A stretch of 64,000 nucleotides of DNA, from positions 1 to 64,000 of the forward strand of contig JAAWNT010000003.1 of NCBI GenBank assembly GCA_022799115.1, given 5' to 3'. The position numbers were made by a program, and so were the translations under genes. Under the pieces are notes generated by a model. The model was given only the letters and a program-made list of their open reading frames with translations, ran no database searches and was not told the origin of the DNA. Below, one piece after another: positions 17,152 to 24,811 of the stretch (positions are counted from its first letter, which is position 1; every line of letters begins with the position of its first letter). The DNA comes from Clostridiales bacterium. GTDB lineage: Bacteria; Bacillota; Clostridia; Oscillospirales; Acutalibacteraceae.

Positions 17152-17180
17152 AAAAGCTCCCGATCAAATCGGGAGCTTTT
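17152..17180. terminator. Terminator of the rubrerythrin gene
   Basis: AAAAGCTCCCGAT pairs with ATCGGGAGCTTTT around a 3-nt loop; it is symmetrical and could work both ways. Confidence 0.9.
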
Positions 17181-17231
17181 CGCAATAGAATAGAGAGGTA
17201 GATTAAAATACGATAAGTAGTAGGGGAGTTC

Positions 17232-17771
17232 TTAGAAGAATCTTTTCAGCAGGCCGCTGAAGCCGGCGCCGTGACGGGCCTCGTCTTTTGCCATCTCGTG
17301 AACGGTATCATGGATCGCGTCATAACCCAGCTCTTTGGCGCGCTTGGCAATCTGGAATTTTCCATCGCAGGCGCCGGCTTCGGCTTCCGCGCGCATCTCA
17401 AGGTTTCTCTTGGTGCTGTTGGTCACCACTTCGCCCAGCAGCTCGGCAAACTTGGCCGCATGCTCAGCCTCTTCCAGCGCATATCTCTTAAAGGCTTCGG
17501 CAACTTCCGGATAACCTTCGCGATCGGCTTGACGGCTCATAGCGAGATACATGCCGACTTCGCAGCACTCACCGTTAAAGTTGGCTACCAGACCGTCATA
17601 AACCTCTTGATCGATGCCGTTGGCAACGCCAATTTCATGTTCACAGGTATAGGAAGCGCCTTCCACTACCTCTTTGAATTTTTCCTTGGGAGCTTTGCAC
17701 TGGGGGCAAAACTCGGGAGCCTCGTTACCTTCGTGGATATAACCACAGATGGTGCATACAAACTTTTTCAT
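17232..17771 (-). CDS. Reverse rubrerythrin
   Basis: The start at 17771 (179 aa) follows GGAGGAATGAATCA. The N-terminal ~35 residues form a rubredoxin domain ([10 protein letters not shown] and CPQCK), followed by a four-helix diiron domain with the ligands Glu and His in [29 protein letters not shown] and [10 protein letters not shown]. Having rubredoxin first is the 'reverse' arrangement known from clostridia, where it reduces hydrogen peroxide (and oxygen) with NAD(P)H-derived electrons. It lies beside a Fur/PerR-type regulator on the same strand, 56 nt downstream of that gene, so peroxide-responsive control is likely. Confidence 0.95.
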   Translation of the reverse strand: MKKFVCTICGYIHEGNEAPEFCPQCKAPKEKFKEVVEGASYTCEHEIGVANGIDQEVYDGLVANFNGECCEVGMYLAMSRQADREGYPEVAEAFKRYALEEAEHAAKFAELLGEVVTNSTKRNLEMRAEAEAGACDGKFQIAKRAKELGYDAIHDTVHEMAKDEARHGAGFSGLLKRFF

Positions 17772-17826
17772 TGATTCATTCCTCCATAGCATAAAATATT
17801 TTCTTTTAAATCAAAGGGGATTCCCC

Positions 17827-18219
17827 TTATAAACAATGAGCGCAGGTGCCGTGGAAAACCAGATCGTGAAAATCAACCTGGCACTGATACTTTTTACCAA
17901 TCCCCAAATCCAGACTTTTGTCTTCTGCAACATTGTCGCAATTGACGTCGATGACGCTTCCGCAAACTTTACAGATGAAATGCGCGTGGGGAGTGATGTT
18001 GCCGTCCAGCCGGTCTTGGCCGTTGACAACGCCGACACTGATGATGCTGCCTTCTTCCTTAAAACGGTTGATATTGCGGTATACCGTTCCAAGGCTCAAA
18101 TCCGGGTAGACGGGCTTCAGAGTTTGATAGATCCAATCCGCAGTGGGATGAATTTTGGTCGAACAGATCGCCTGATAAATGGCTTCCCGTTTGCGGCTGT
18201 AGTTTTGACGCTTTTCCAT
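17827..18219 (-). CDS. Fur family regulator, PerR-like
   Basis: The 130-residue protein has the Fur layout: a winged helix (~1-80) with TADWIYQTL and LSLGTVYRNINRF, and a dimerisation/metal domain with HAHFICKVCG and a second CAHC near the C-terminus. The two CxxC pairs form the structural zinc site. PerR is preferred over Fur or Zur because the next gene is rubrerythrin and a PerR-box-like dyad lies just upstream. The regulatory-site ligands Asp/His cannot be judged with certainty by eye. It probably represses itself and rubrerythrin in the absence of peroxide. Confidence 0.85.
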   Translation of the reverse strand: MEKRQNYSRKREAIYQAICSTKIHPTADWIYQTLKPVYPDLSLGTVYRNINRFKEEGSIISVGVVNGQDRLDGNITPHAHFICKVCGSVIDVNCDNVAEDKSLDLGIGKKYQCQVDFHDLVFHGTCAHCL

Positions 18220-18234
18220 TTCTAATCACCAAAT

Positions 18235-18249
18235 TAATAATGATTCTTA
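18235..18249 (-). promoter_or_regulatory. PerR-box-like operator
   Basis: The 15-bp sequence centred on G18242 matches the TTATAATnATTATAA consensus at 11 of 14 positions. It lies 16-30 bp upstream of the regulator's start codon, downstream of the promoter below, consistent with autorepression. Confidence 0.5.
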
Positions 18250-18259
18250 TTTCTTTTTT

Positions 18260-18287
18260 ATTTTAACATACGGTAAGTGACTTGTAA
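18260..18287 (-). promoter_or_regulatory. Promoter of the PerR-like gene
   Basis: On the minus strand TTACAA (18282-18287), 16 bp and TAAAAT (18260-18265). Confidence 0.5.
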
Positions 18288-18428
18288 AGTGCTTTTTTCA
18301 AATTATTTAGAAATATTTTCCGGGACTGCGTACTATAATTATTTATGGTGAAGAGCGTTGCTAAGGCAGATACACAGAACCGTTGATAACGCCTGATAAA
18401 AGTTTATCCAAAGGGGAATGGGCAAGGT

Positions 18429-19301
18429 ATGTATTTGAATATTCGCATTCATAAAAGGATTGTAGGAGTAATTGTTCTGATCTTGGCGGCGGTTATCGGA
18501 CTAGGTATTTGTTGCCTGCGTCCACCTGTGCAATCAACAGCCGTGCGACCGGATGAGGGGATTGAGGTGCCCATTTTGATGTATCACGGTATCCTCAAGG
18601 ATAAAAAGCTGCAAGGCAAATACGTGATTTCCCCCGACCTGTTTGAAAGCGATTTAAAATATTTAAAGGACCACGGCTATAATACCATTGTGATGCAGGA
18701 TTTAATCGACTACACCCATGGAGGCTCGCTGCCGGAAAAACCCATCATGATTACCTTTGACGACGGCTACTACAACAATTACCTCTATGCGTTCCCGCTG
18801 CTTAAACAATACGAGAGCAAGATGGTATTTTCACCCATTGGAAGATACGCAGATCAATATTCGGAACATCCGGACACCCGTGCCAGCTACGCTCACGCCA
18901 ACTGGGATATGATTAATGAAATGATTCGATCCGGATATGTGGAGGTACAGAATCATTCCTACAATATGCATGCCAATACCAAGGAGAGAAACGGCGCCAA
19001 AAAGAAGAAAGGGGAGAGCATAGAAACCTATAAAAAAGTGCTTACCGATGATGTGACACTGGCGCAAAACACCATCAAGCAGCACACCGGATGGACGCCC
19101 ACCACCTTCACCTATCCCTTTGGAGCCATCAGCGACGTGTCGCTGGATATCCTCAAGGAGATGGGATTTGAAGCTACGCTGACCTGCGCCAGTAAAAGCA
19201 ATTACATCACCAGAGATCCCGAGTGCCTATATGGGTTGAACCGTTTTTTGCGACCGAATGGAATCAGCAGCGAACAATACTTTGCGAACATCCTAGGGTA
19301 A
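18429..19301 (+). CDS. Membrane-anchored polysaccharide deacetylase (NodB domain)
   Basis: The 290-residue protein has one N-terminal membrane segment (~10-30) and an extracellular NodB domain. Its motifs are all present: TFDDG at 109-113 with the metal/catalytic Asp pair, the metal-binding HSYNMH (His176, His181) and FTYPFG (~222-227). Enzymes of this family remove acetyl groups from N-acetylated glycans such as peptidoglycan or polysaccharides. The VPILMYHG opening is typical of the PgaB/PdaB-like branch. The closest substrate is likely in the cell wall, but that is not proved by sequence. GGCAAGGT precedes the ATG. Confidence 0.88.
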   Translation: MYLNIRIHKRIVGVIVLILAAVIGLGICCLRPPVQSTAVRPDEGIEVPILMYHGILKDKKLQGKYVISPDLFESDLKYLKDHGYNTIVMQDLIDYTHGGSLPEKPIMITFDDGYYNNYLYAFPLLKQYESKMVFSPIGRYADQYSEHPDTRASYAHANWDMINEMIRSGYVEVQNHSYNMHANTKERNGAKKKKGESIETYKKVLTDDVTLAQNTIKQHTGWTPTTFTYPFGAISDVSLDILKEMGFEATLTCASKSNYITRDPECLYGLNRFLRPNGISSEQYFANILG

Positions 19302-19436
19302 AAAAGAGATTTGCAGAAGGTCGGTGGAAATCTGTAAATAGTTCTATTACAAAACAGGAATTTTTTACTGTTTAATACTTAATGTAAACAGCGACGTGTG
19401 ACATGTGGGTAACCATGGGAATCCATTGTGGATTTG

Positions 19437-19465
19437 TTGACAGATTGCAAACCTCATTGTTATAC
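19437..19465 (+). promoter_or_regulatory. Promoter-like sequence directed antisense to the vanY-type gene
   Basis: TTGACA (19437-19442), exactly 17 bp, then TTATAC (19460-19465). It points into the 3' end of the convergent carboxypeptidase gene. No gene follows on the plus strand, so it may drive an antisense or 3'-UTR RNA, or be fortuitous. Confidence 0.3.
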
Positions 19466-19551
19466 AAATAGCAATATATGTATATCATTTGACAAATTGC
19501 AATTCTTTAATCCCCAAAAACCAGTTTGACAGACAAGGAATTTGCTGTAGA

Positions 19552-20898
19552 TTACAAGAGGTTTTGAACATATTCCTCCAGGCATAAGCCGCTGCTTTGG
19601 ATGGCTTTGGCGTTTTCCACTCCTACATATCGGAAGTGCCAAGGTTCGTAAATCACATGGGTGACCGCCTGCTTGTCGGTAGGATATCGTTGGATAAAGC
19701 CATAGTCGGCAGCGTGTTCCATCAGCCAACGGTAACCCTTTGTGTTGCAAAAAGAGGATTCTACGGTGTTAAAATCCACTGCAAGGCCGGTATTGTGTTC
19801 GCTGGTGCCCGGTTTTGCCACAATGGTAGCGGCCTTGGTTTTGGCCGTCTCTTTATCATATCCCTGATTAATAAAATAATTGACCTTTCGGTTGTAAAGC
19901 CTGGTTTGAAGATCGAGGTCCCGATATCCGGAGGCCACCCATAATACCGCCCCATCTGCGGCTGCAGCCTCAAGCATTTCTTTTAGATGAGGCAGCACCC
20001 GCTGATCGATCTGAATTGACTGATAGCTACAAATCTGGGGTTGATAATGCTCCGGGATTCTATTATCTTTGTTGATAACCATCATGTTCCATGAGCAGCT
20101 ATGGTTCCAGGAGGTAAACGAATCAGACGTGGGCGCTTGGGAGGATGGGTTACTAACAACAGGAGGGGCGCTGGAAACGGAAGGGGAAACCACCGTTACC
20201 GAAACGCTGGCGGTGATTTCTGGGTTACAGACCGAGGCCACAGTGACGATACAGCTTCCAGCTCCTATTCCCCGGATGGTTCCCGATCGGTCCACAACCG
20301 CCACTGTTTCGTCAGAGGAGGTCCAGATTTCGCCTTTGTCGCTGGCGTTGTCAGGCTCCATGGTAACCAGGGGCTGTTTGCTTTTTCCCGCAGACAGAGT
20401 AATGGTATCCAAGTTCAGAGTTAGTCCGGTTACTGGAATTTTGGCGGCGGCCACCGTTACCTCAAAAGAGGAGGATAAGCTGTTGCTCACTTTCACTGTG
20501 ATCCTGGCGGATCCTGCACGGCGGGCTGTGATCCATCCGTTGGCGTCAATCTCCGCCACAGAGGGATCCTCGCTTTGAAAAATCACCGGGAGGCTGGCGC
20601 ATCCCTTGGGCAGCAGGGAATAGCCGATAAGATGGCGCTGTCCCTCGATAAGCTGTAGTTGGTCTTGCGCGAACACCACTTGTTCCGGGACTGGTGGGTA
20701 CTGCAAACGTTCCGGCATAGAAGACGAAACAGAGCCTTGTTGGGACGGACTGGACTCCACTTTTTCAGTGCTGGAGATGGTTTGTGTTGATAGATTACAG
20801 GCGGACAGGGTCACGGTGGACAAAATTAATGCCAACATCAAATCTATGTGAACATGACCGTTGCCTTTGTGACGATCAAAACCGTGAAAGACACGCAT
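19552..20898 (-). CDS. VanY-type D-Ala-D-Ala carboxypeptidase lipoprotein with two Big2 domains
   Basis: The 448-residue product has an unusual basic N-terminal tail, a hydrophobic segment and a lipobox (LSAC, Cys near 34). Two bacterial Ig-like Big2 domains follow (~75-150 and ~155-238: SVAEIDANGWITARRAGSARITV, and VAVVDRSGTIRGIGAGSCIVTV), then a Pro/Ser linker and a C-terminal D,D-carboxypeptidase domain (~290-440) with ASGYRDLDLQ, the zinc motif SEHNTGLAVDF and EPWHFRYVG. It should trim pentapeptide stems outside the membrane. There is no vanA/vanH neighbour, so it is a housekeeping wall enzyme rather than a resistance cassette. AAAAGGAGATTTGGCAT precedes the ATG. Confidence 0.9.
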   Translation of the reverse strand: MRVFHGFDRHKGNGHVHIDLMLALILSTVTLSACNLSTQTISSTEKVESSPSQQGSVSSSMPERLQYPPVPEQVVFAQDQLQLIEGQRHLIGYSLLPKGCASLPVIFQSEDPSVAEIDANGWITARRAGSARITVKVSNSLSSSFEVTVAAAKIPVTGLTLNLDTITLSAGKSKQPLVTMEPDNASDKGEIWTSSDETVAVVDRSGTIRGIGAGSCIVTVASVCNPEITASVSVTVVSPSVSSAPPVVSNPSSQAPTSDSFTSWNHSCSWNMMVINKDNRIPEHYQPQICSYQSIQIDQRVLPHLKEMLEAAAADGAVLWVASGYRDLDLQTRLYNRKVNYFINQGYDKETAKTKAATIVAKPGTSEHNTGLAVDFNTVESSFCNTKGYRWLMEHAADYGFIQRYPTDKQAVTHVIYEPWHFRYVGVENAKAIQSSGLCLEEYVQNLL

Positions 20899-21039
20899 AT
20901 GCCAAATCTCCTTTTCCTTTGATCTATATCTATTTTATCATATCACAAAATCATTCAAAAGTAAAAACAGCGGATACGAATAAGAAGTCACAACGGAAAA
21001 AGAGCGGGAGATATCTGTGAACTGCATCCCATTTGTAAG

Positions 21040-21058
21040 ACAAGTATGATATACTTGT
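21040..21058. promoter_or_regulatory. Inverted repeat upstream of the vanY-type gene
   Basis: ACAAGTAT and ATACTTGT are perfect 8-bp arms around GAT, about 140 bp upstream of the carboxypeptidase start. It is operator-like; the regulator is unknown. Confidence 0.35.
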
Positions 21059-21199
21059 ACTAAAAAATGGGGTGGAGTTCAGGATATTTCCCGCTGTTTT
21101 CTGATGTAAGCTCCCGGAACAGTCTCTTCAATTTTAAAAAGGAATGGTACAGATAGAAGTTCAAATTAGAAATGGTTCCAGATAATATCAATAAGAGAA

Positions 21200-21237
21200 A
21201 AGAGCCGGCAGATCTTTTGAAAGATCTGCCGGCTCTT
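21200..21237 (-). terminator. Terminator of the rpsF-ssb-rpsR operon
   Basis: A 16-bp perfect stem (21200-21215 with 21222-21237) just past the rpsR stop codon, followed on the minus strand by TTTCTCTTATT. Confidence 0.85.
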
Positions 21238-21247
21238 CATTTGTGGA

Positions 21248-21508
21248 TTAATCGCTGCTAAAAGGAAGCAGTGCCAGATGACGGGCGCGCTTGATGGCCA
21301 CAGTCAGCTCACGCTGATGATGGGCGCAGGTGCCGGTCACTCTGCGGGGAAGAATCTTCGCCCGCTCGGAAATAAAGCGGCGCAGTCTGGCGATATCCTT
21401 ATAATCGATGGATTCAACCTTGTCTACGCAAAAGCCGCAAACCTTTTTCCGGCCCTTACGGCCGCCGCGGCGGTTGTCTCTCTCAGGTCTTTCAGTTCTT
21501 TCAGCCAT
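21248..21508 (-). CDS. rpsR: 30S ribosomal protein S18
   Basis: The 86-residue basic protein has the S18 core ([25 protein letters not shown] and a [11 protein letters not shown] end). It carries Cys24 and Cys27 (CGFC) and Cys61/His64 (CAHH), so it is a zinc-binding C+ type S18. AAAGGAGTACCAATC precedes the ATG. It is the last gene of rpsF-ssb-rpsR, and S18 pairs with S6 on the small subunit platform. Confidence 0.97.
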   Translation of the reverse strand: MAERTERPERDNRRGGRKGRKKVCGFCVDKVESIDYKDIARLRRFISERAKILPRRVTGTCAHHQRELTVAIKRARHLALLPFSSD

Positions 21509-21548
21509 GATTGGTACTCCTTTCGTATTGTTCTCTCAAAAATCAAAA

Positions 21549-22049
21549 TTAGAAGGGCAGATCGTCGTCGGTAGGAATCTCCTCGAAATCGCCGGTATCT
21601 CCATTGGAGAATGAGGCGGTGGGTTCCATCTCCGGACGGTTGTATCCGCCGGGGGCATTCTGCTGCTGGTAACCGCTGTTGGAATAACCCTGATATCCGC
21701 CCGCAGCAGGAGCGGAATTGTAGTTGTCCCGTTTGGCCTCGGCAAAGTGGACATTATCGGCCACAATCTCGAATGCCTTGCGCTTGATGCCTTCCTTATC
21801 GGTGTAGCTGCGGGTTTGGATAGAACCCTGCACCGCCACCAGCTGTCCCTTATGAAAATACCGGGAAACAAACTCGGCGGTGGATCTCCACGCGACGACA
21901 TCAATAAAATCTGTCTGACGCTCGGCGCCGGACTTAACATAACTGCGGTCTACCGCCAGCGTAAAGCTGGTAACAGCCAGGTTGTTCGGTGTATGGCGTA
22001 GCTCGGGATCGGCGGTGAGCCTACCCATTAAAATTGCAGTGTTGAGCAT
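21549..22049 (-). CDS. ssb: Single-stranded DNA-binding protein
   Basis: The 166-residue protein starts MLNTAILMGRLTADPELRHTP, the typical OB-fold opening, and continues with VDVVAWRSTAEFVSRYFHKGQLVAVQGSIQTR-type sequence. A Gly/Asn/Gln-rich tail (~115-155) leads to the acidic tip DDDLPF, which recruits partner proteins. It binds ssDNA as a tetramer in replication and repair. GGAAGGTGA precedes the ATG. It is the middle gene of the rpsF operon. Confidence 0.97.
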   Translation of the reverse strand: MLNTAILMGRLTADPELRHTPNNLAVTSFTLAVDRSYVKSGAERQTDFIDVVAWRSTAEFVSRYFHKGQLVAVQGSIQTRSYTDKEGIKRKAFEIVADNVHFAEAKRDNYNSAPAAGGYQGYSNSGYQQQNAPGGYNRPEMEPTASFSNGDTGDFEEIPTDDDLPF

Positions 22050-22065
22050 TCCAAGTCACCTTCCT

Positions 22066-22362
22066 TTAGCTTTCCTTCTTGATGATGAGAGAGCGAAGGA
22101 TACCGTCGGTAATCTTGTAGATACGATCCAGCTCAGCGGGGAAATCGGCTTCACTTGTGAAGTTAAAGAGCACATAGTAGCCTTCGGTTTCCTTGTTGAT
22201 CATGTAGGCCAGTCTGCGTTTGCCCCACTCGTCAACACTGTCCAGGGTTGCATGCTTTTCGATCAGGTCCTTGAACTTCTGAACCATAGCGGCAACACCC
22301 TCGTCACCCAATTTCATTGAAATGACGACGACAGTCTCATAAGCGCTTTTTACATTTGCCAT
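22066..22362 (-). CDS. rpsF: 30S ribosomal protein S6
   Basis: I start at 22362 (98 aa), 9 nt after AGGAGGTG; a GTG farther upstream overlaps the ribosome binding site. The sequence YETVVVISMKLGDEGVAAMVQKFKDLIE and DEWGKRRLAYMINKETEGYYVLFNF is characteristic of S6. It heads the rpsF-ssb-rpsR operon and has a consensus promoter. Confidence 0.95.
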   Translation of the reverse strand: MANVKSAYETVVVISMKLGDEGVAAMVQKFKDLIEKHATLDSVDEWGKRRLAYMINKETEGYYVLFNFTSEADFPAELDRIYKITDGILRSLIIKKES

Positions 22363-22374
22363 GTTTTCTTGCAC

Positions 22375-22445
22375 CTCCTTTTGGACATTAGGCCCCGGTT
22401 TATCCGGAGCAAGGATGTTTATACACTACGGGATATCCCGCAGCG
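22375..22445 (-). promoter_or_regulatory. Leader of rpsF, possible S6:S18 binding RNA
   Basis: The ~75-nt leader can form two hairpins, GCGGGATATCCCG and a CTCCGG/CCGGGG stem with an ATAAA loop, before the rpsF ribosome binding site. Many bacteria autoregulate this operon through an S6:S18-binding RNA in this place; the match here is by position and shape only. Confidence 0.3.
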
Positions 22446-22456
22446 ATAACAGATTA

Positions 22457-22485
22457 ATTATAGCGGCCTGAAACGGCTTTGTCAA
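22457..22485 (-). promoter_or_regulatory. Consensus promoter of rpsF-ssb-rpsR
   Basis: On the minus strand a perfect TTGACA (22480-22485), 17 bp and a perfect TATAAT (22457-22462). Confidence 0.95.
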
Positions 22486-22592
22486 TCATTGCTTTTTCTG
22501 ATTCCATTTAAAAAAATTGTGGAAATATAAGTGAATTTTGCCAATGACTGCCAGTTCGGAAGCGCCGTTAGCGGATTATAGGGGTAAATCAT

Positions 22593-22624
22593 AAAACCTC
22601 CATCTTTGGATAGATGGAGGTTTT
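22593..22624 (-). terminator. Terminator of galU
   Basis: AAAACCTCCATCT pairs with AGATGGAGGTTTT around 6 nt, 57 nt past the galU stop. Confidence 0.88.
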
Positions 22625-22680
22625 AAGGCTTTGACGAGGCTTCCATACGTTCCTTTTGATTCGATTTTGCAATAAAAAAC

Positions 22681-23553
22681 TCAACGCAGGGTTGCGGCGA
22701 TTTCCTTGAGATATTGCTTGAATTGCGTGCCAATCTCCGGATGCTTAAGGGCGATTTCCACCTGGGCCTGCATGATGCCCAGCTTATTGCCCATATCGTA
22801 CCGCTTACCAGTGAAATCTACCGCCACCATACCAGTGGTACGGGCCAGCTCGCACATAGCGTCGGTAAGTTGAATTTCGCCGCCGGCGCCGGGCTTTGTG
22901 CGGTCCAGAATATCAAAGATCTCCGGGGGAAGCACACAACGTCCCAAAATGGAGAACAACGAAAGAATCTGGTCGGGGGCAGGCTTTTCGATCATGTCGG
23001 TACACCGATATAGGTTGTCCCGGATGGGATCTACCTTCAAAGAGCTGTATTTCAAAATGGCCTCCGGAGACACCTCTTTGACCCCCAGCACGCCCTGTCC
23101 GAATTCCTCATATGCCCGGGTGAGCTGGCCGCAGGCGGGATCCTCTCCAATGATGACGTCGTCCCCATACAAAACCGCGAAGGGTTCGTTGCCTACAAAG
23201 GAACGGGCGCAGTTGACGGCGTGACCTAACCCTTTGGTTTCTTTTTGACGGACAAAATAGATGTTGGCAAGCCGGGAAATATCCACCACCGAATGGTACA
23301 TTTCCTCCTTGTTGGCTCCGGTGAGTTTGGCTTCCAGCTCAGGCGCCCGATCGAAATGATCTTCAATGAGGCCCTTGCCGCGGTTGGTGATAATGAGGAT
23401 GTCGGTGATGCCGGAAGCAACGGCTTCCTCCACGATATATTGAATGGCGGGCTTGTCCACAATAGGAAGCATTTCCTTTGGCATTGCCTTAGTGGCCGGC
23501 AAAACGCGGGTTCCCAGCCCAGCGGCGGGAATAACGGCTTTGGTAACTTTCAT
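22681..23553 (-). CDS. galU: UTP-glucose-1-phosphate uridylyltransferase
   Basis: The 290-residue enzyme makes UDP-glucose from UTP and glucose-1-phosphate, feeding envelope glycans. The nucleotide-binding start KAVIPAAGLGTRVLPATKAMPKEMLPI, QYIVEEAVASGI, the GLGHAVNCAR loop and YDMGNKLGIMQAQVE near the C-terminus are family hallmarks, and the length is normal. GGAGGATATGAA precedes the ATG. It starts 43 nt after the zinc-ribbon membrane protein gene, so the two are probably co-transcribed. Confidence 0.97.
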   Translation of the reverse strand: MKVTKAVIPAAGLGTRVLPATKAMPKEMLPIVDKPAIQYIVEEAVASGITDILIITNRGKGLIEDHFDRAPELEAKLTGANKEEMYHSVVDISRLANIYFVRQKETKGLGHAVNCARSFVGNEPFAVLYGDDVIIGEDPACGQLTRAYEEFGQGVLGVKEVSPEAILKYSSLKVDPIRDNLYRCTDMIEKPAPDQILSLFSILGRCVLPPEIFDILDRTKPGAGGEIQLTDAMCELARTTGMVAVDFTGKRYDMGNKLGIMQAQVEIALKHPEIGTQFKQYLKEIAATLR

Positions 23554-23596
23554 TTCATATCCTCCAGAATCGATAAGATCCCCTCAATCGTAAGGG

Positions 23597-24604
23597 TTAT
23601 AGGAACAAAGGCAAATAGCTGATAATCATATAGGAAACCAGCAGGCAGATGGCCAGCGGAATGTTGACGCCGCCCGAAGTCTGCAACGATTTCAAGCGGG
23701 TTTCCTCAGGAGCAGACGTGGCGTTGATCTTTTTAACTTGGGAAACACAGTGGTGATAATAGAGCCGGTTGCCCTGAAATCCCACAAAAAAGCGCAAAGA
23801 CCAGCTGAAAATGGTGGTGATAAAGGGAATATAGTAGGGCAGCTGCTCCCAAAACCCGAGATCGCTGATTTTATCCAGCATCGCCGGGATGTAATCGATG
23901 GGTGTCGCTGTGCTTAAGTTCAGATTGGGCAAGGTTTCGAGCAGCGGCTCCCAGACAAATAGCTGAGTCATGAGACTGGCCACAGTGAGGGCAACCAGCA
24001 GCAGGGTAATCAAGATCCCATATTTATATTGTTTCCGGTAAAGCATCCAGCCTCCGGTAAACAAAAAGGCGCTGAAATTGAATTTTCCTTTCCCGGTACT
24101 TTTTACACGCTTGAATACCGGCAAAAAATAGGGGGCGTTGGGACCCACATATTTTGCCACGTCTGAAGCGGCGGCCCCGTCAAAATCCTCATTGGGATTG
24201 ACGCCCCCCAGGGGATCGAACACAAAGGGGACCGGTCCTCCCATCGGCGGCTGTCCCTGCTGCCCGGGGAAGGGGTATCCTCCCGGCCTGGCTTCATTGG
24301 AAGTCAGAGGAAGCCCGCATTTATCGCAAAACAGGGCGTCTTTATAATTTTTCACGCCGCAGCGGGGGCAGGGCTTTACTCGCTGAGTGTCCTCCGGCTG
24401 TTCGGAGGGGTTGTCTTCCTGATGAGAATGGGGCGGTTTCCAGGCGCCGTCGGTTCCGTGCGCGTCGGCATAGACGCAGTGTCCCTCCTTGAGATAGCAT
24501 TCACGGTGATAAGGCGCGCCGCATTCCGGACAGACAACGATGTCGTCTTGTGAAGTGAATTCCTTACCGCATACCGGGCAGGGAATGCCAGTGTAATCAA
24601 TCAT
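23597..24604 (-). CDS. RING-like/zinc-ribbon membrane protein with DUF2628
   Basis: The 335-residue product has three parts. Residues 1-50 hold a prokaryotic RING-like zinc module (CPVCGKEF...DDIVVCPECGAPYHRECY, then GHC). Residues ~77-97 form a zinc ribbon (CPRCGVKNYKDALFCDKCG). After a Gly/Pro-rich linker, ~175-335 contain a DUF2628 region (FNFSAFLFTGGWMLYRKQYKYG) with three or four membrane segments and GNRLYYHH. GGGAGGAGAGCTT precedes the ATG. Such proteins are common in Firmicutes but have no known function. The zinc modules should face the cytoplasm. Its partner galU may hint at an envelope role. Confidence 0.8.
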   Translation of the reverse strand: MIDYTGIPCPVCGKEFTSQDDIVVCPECGAPYHRECYLKEGHCVYADAHGTDGAWKPPHSHQEDNPSEQPEDTQRVKPCPRCGVKNYKDALFCDKCGLPLTSNEARPGGYPFPGQQGQPPMGGPVPFVFDPLGGVNPNEDFDGAAASDVAKYVGPNAPYFLPVFKRVKSTGKGKFNFSAFLFTGGWMLYRKQYKYGILITLLLVALTVASLMTQLFVWEPLLETLPNLNLSTATPIDYIPAMLDKISDLGFWEQLPYYIPFITTIFSWSLRFFVGFQGNRLYYHHCVSQVKKINATSAPEETRLKSLQTSGGVNIPLAICLLVSYMIISYLPLFL

Positions 24605-24726
24605 AAGCTCTCCTCCCTTTCCACATATTGTACCGAATTATTTGATAAACTTCAATCTTTCCGAAAGACTATTTACGTTCGCTTAACATTTGACCTGGAA
24701 ATTTGGCCGAAAACCTGCCTTTTTTC

Positions 24727-24755
24727 TTTACTTTTTCCCATTTGTCCCTTATAAT
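24727..24755 (+). promoter_or_regulatory. Promoter of prfB
   Basis: TTTACT (24727-24732), 17 bp and TATAAT (24750-24755), 57 bp upstream of the prfB start codon. Confidence 0.55.
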
Positions 24756-24811
24756 AAGCTGTCAGAGCAAACGGAAAAGATTCCTGAAAATGGAAGGACA
24801 AGGAGACAACC

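Noticed and set aside
19552..20898. Vancomycin resistance cassette
   Set aside because: Only a VanY-type domain is present, with no vanA/vanH/vanX or vanRS neighbours.
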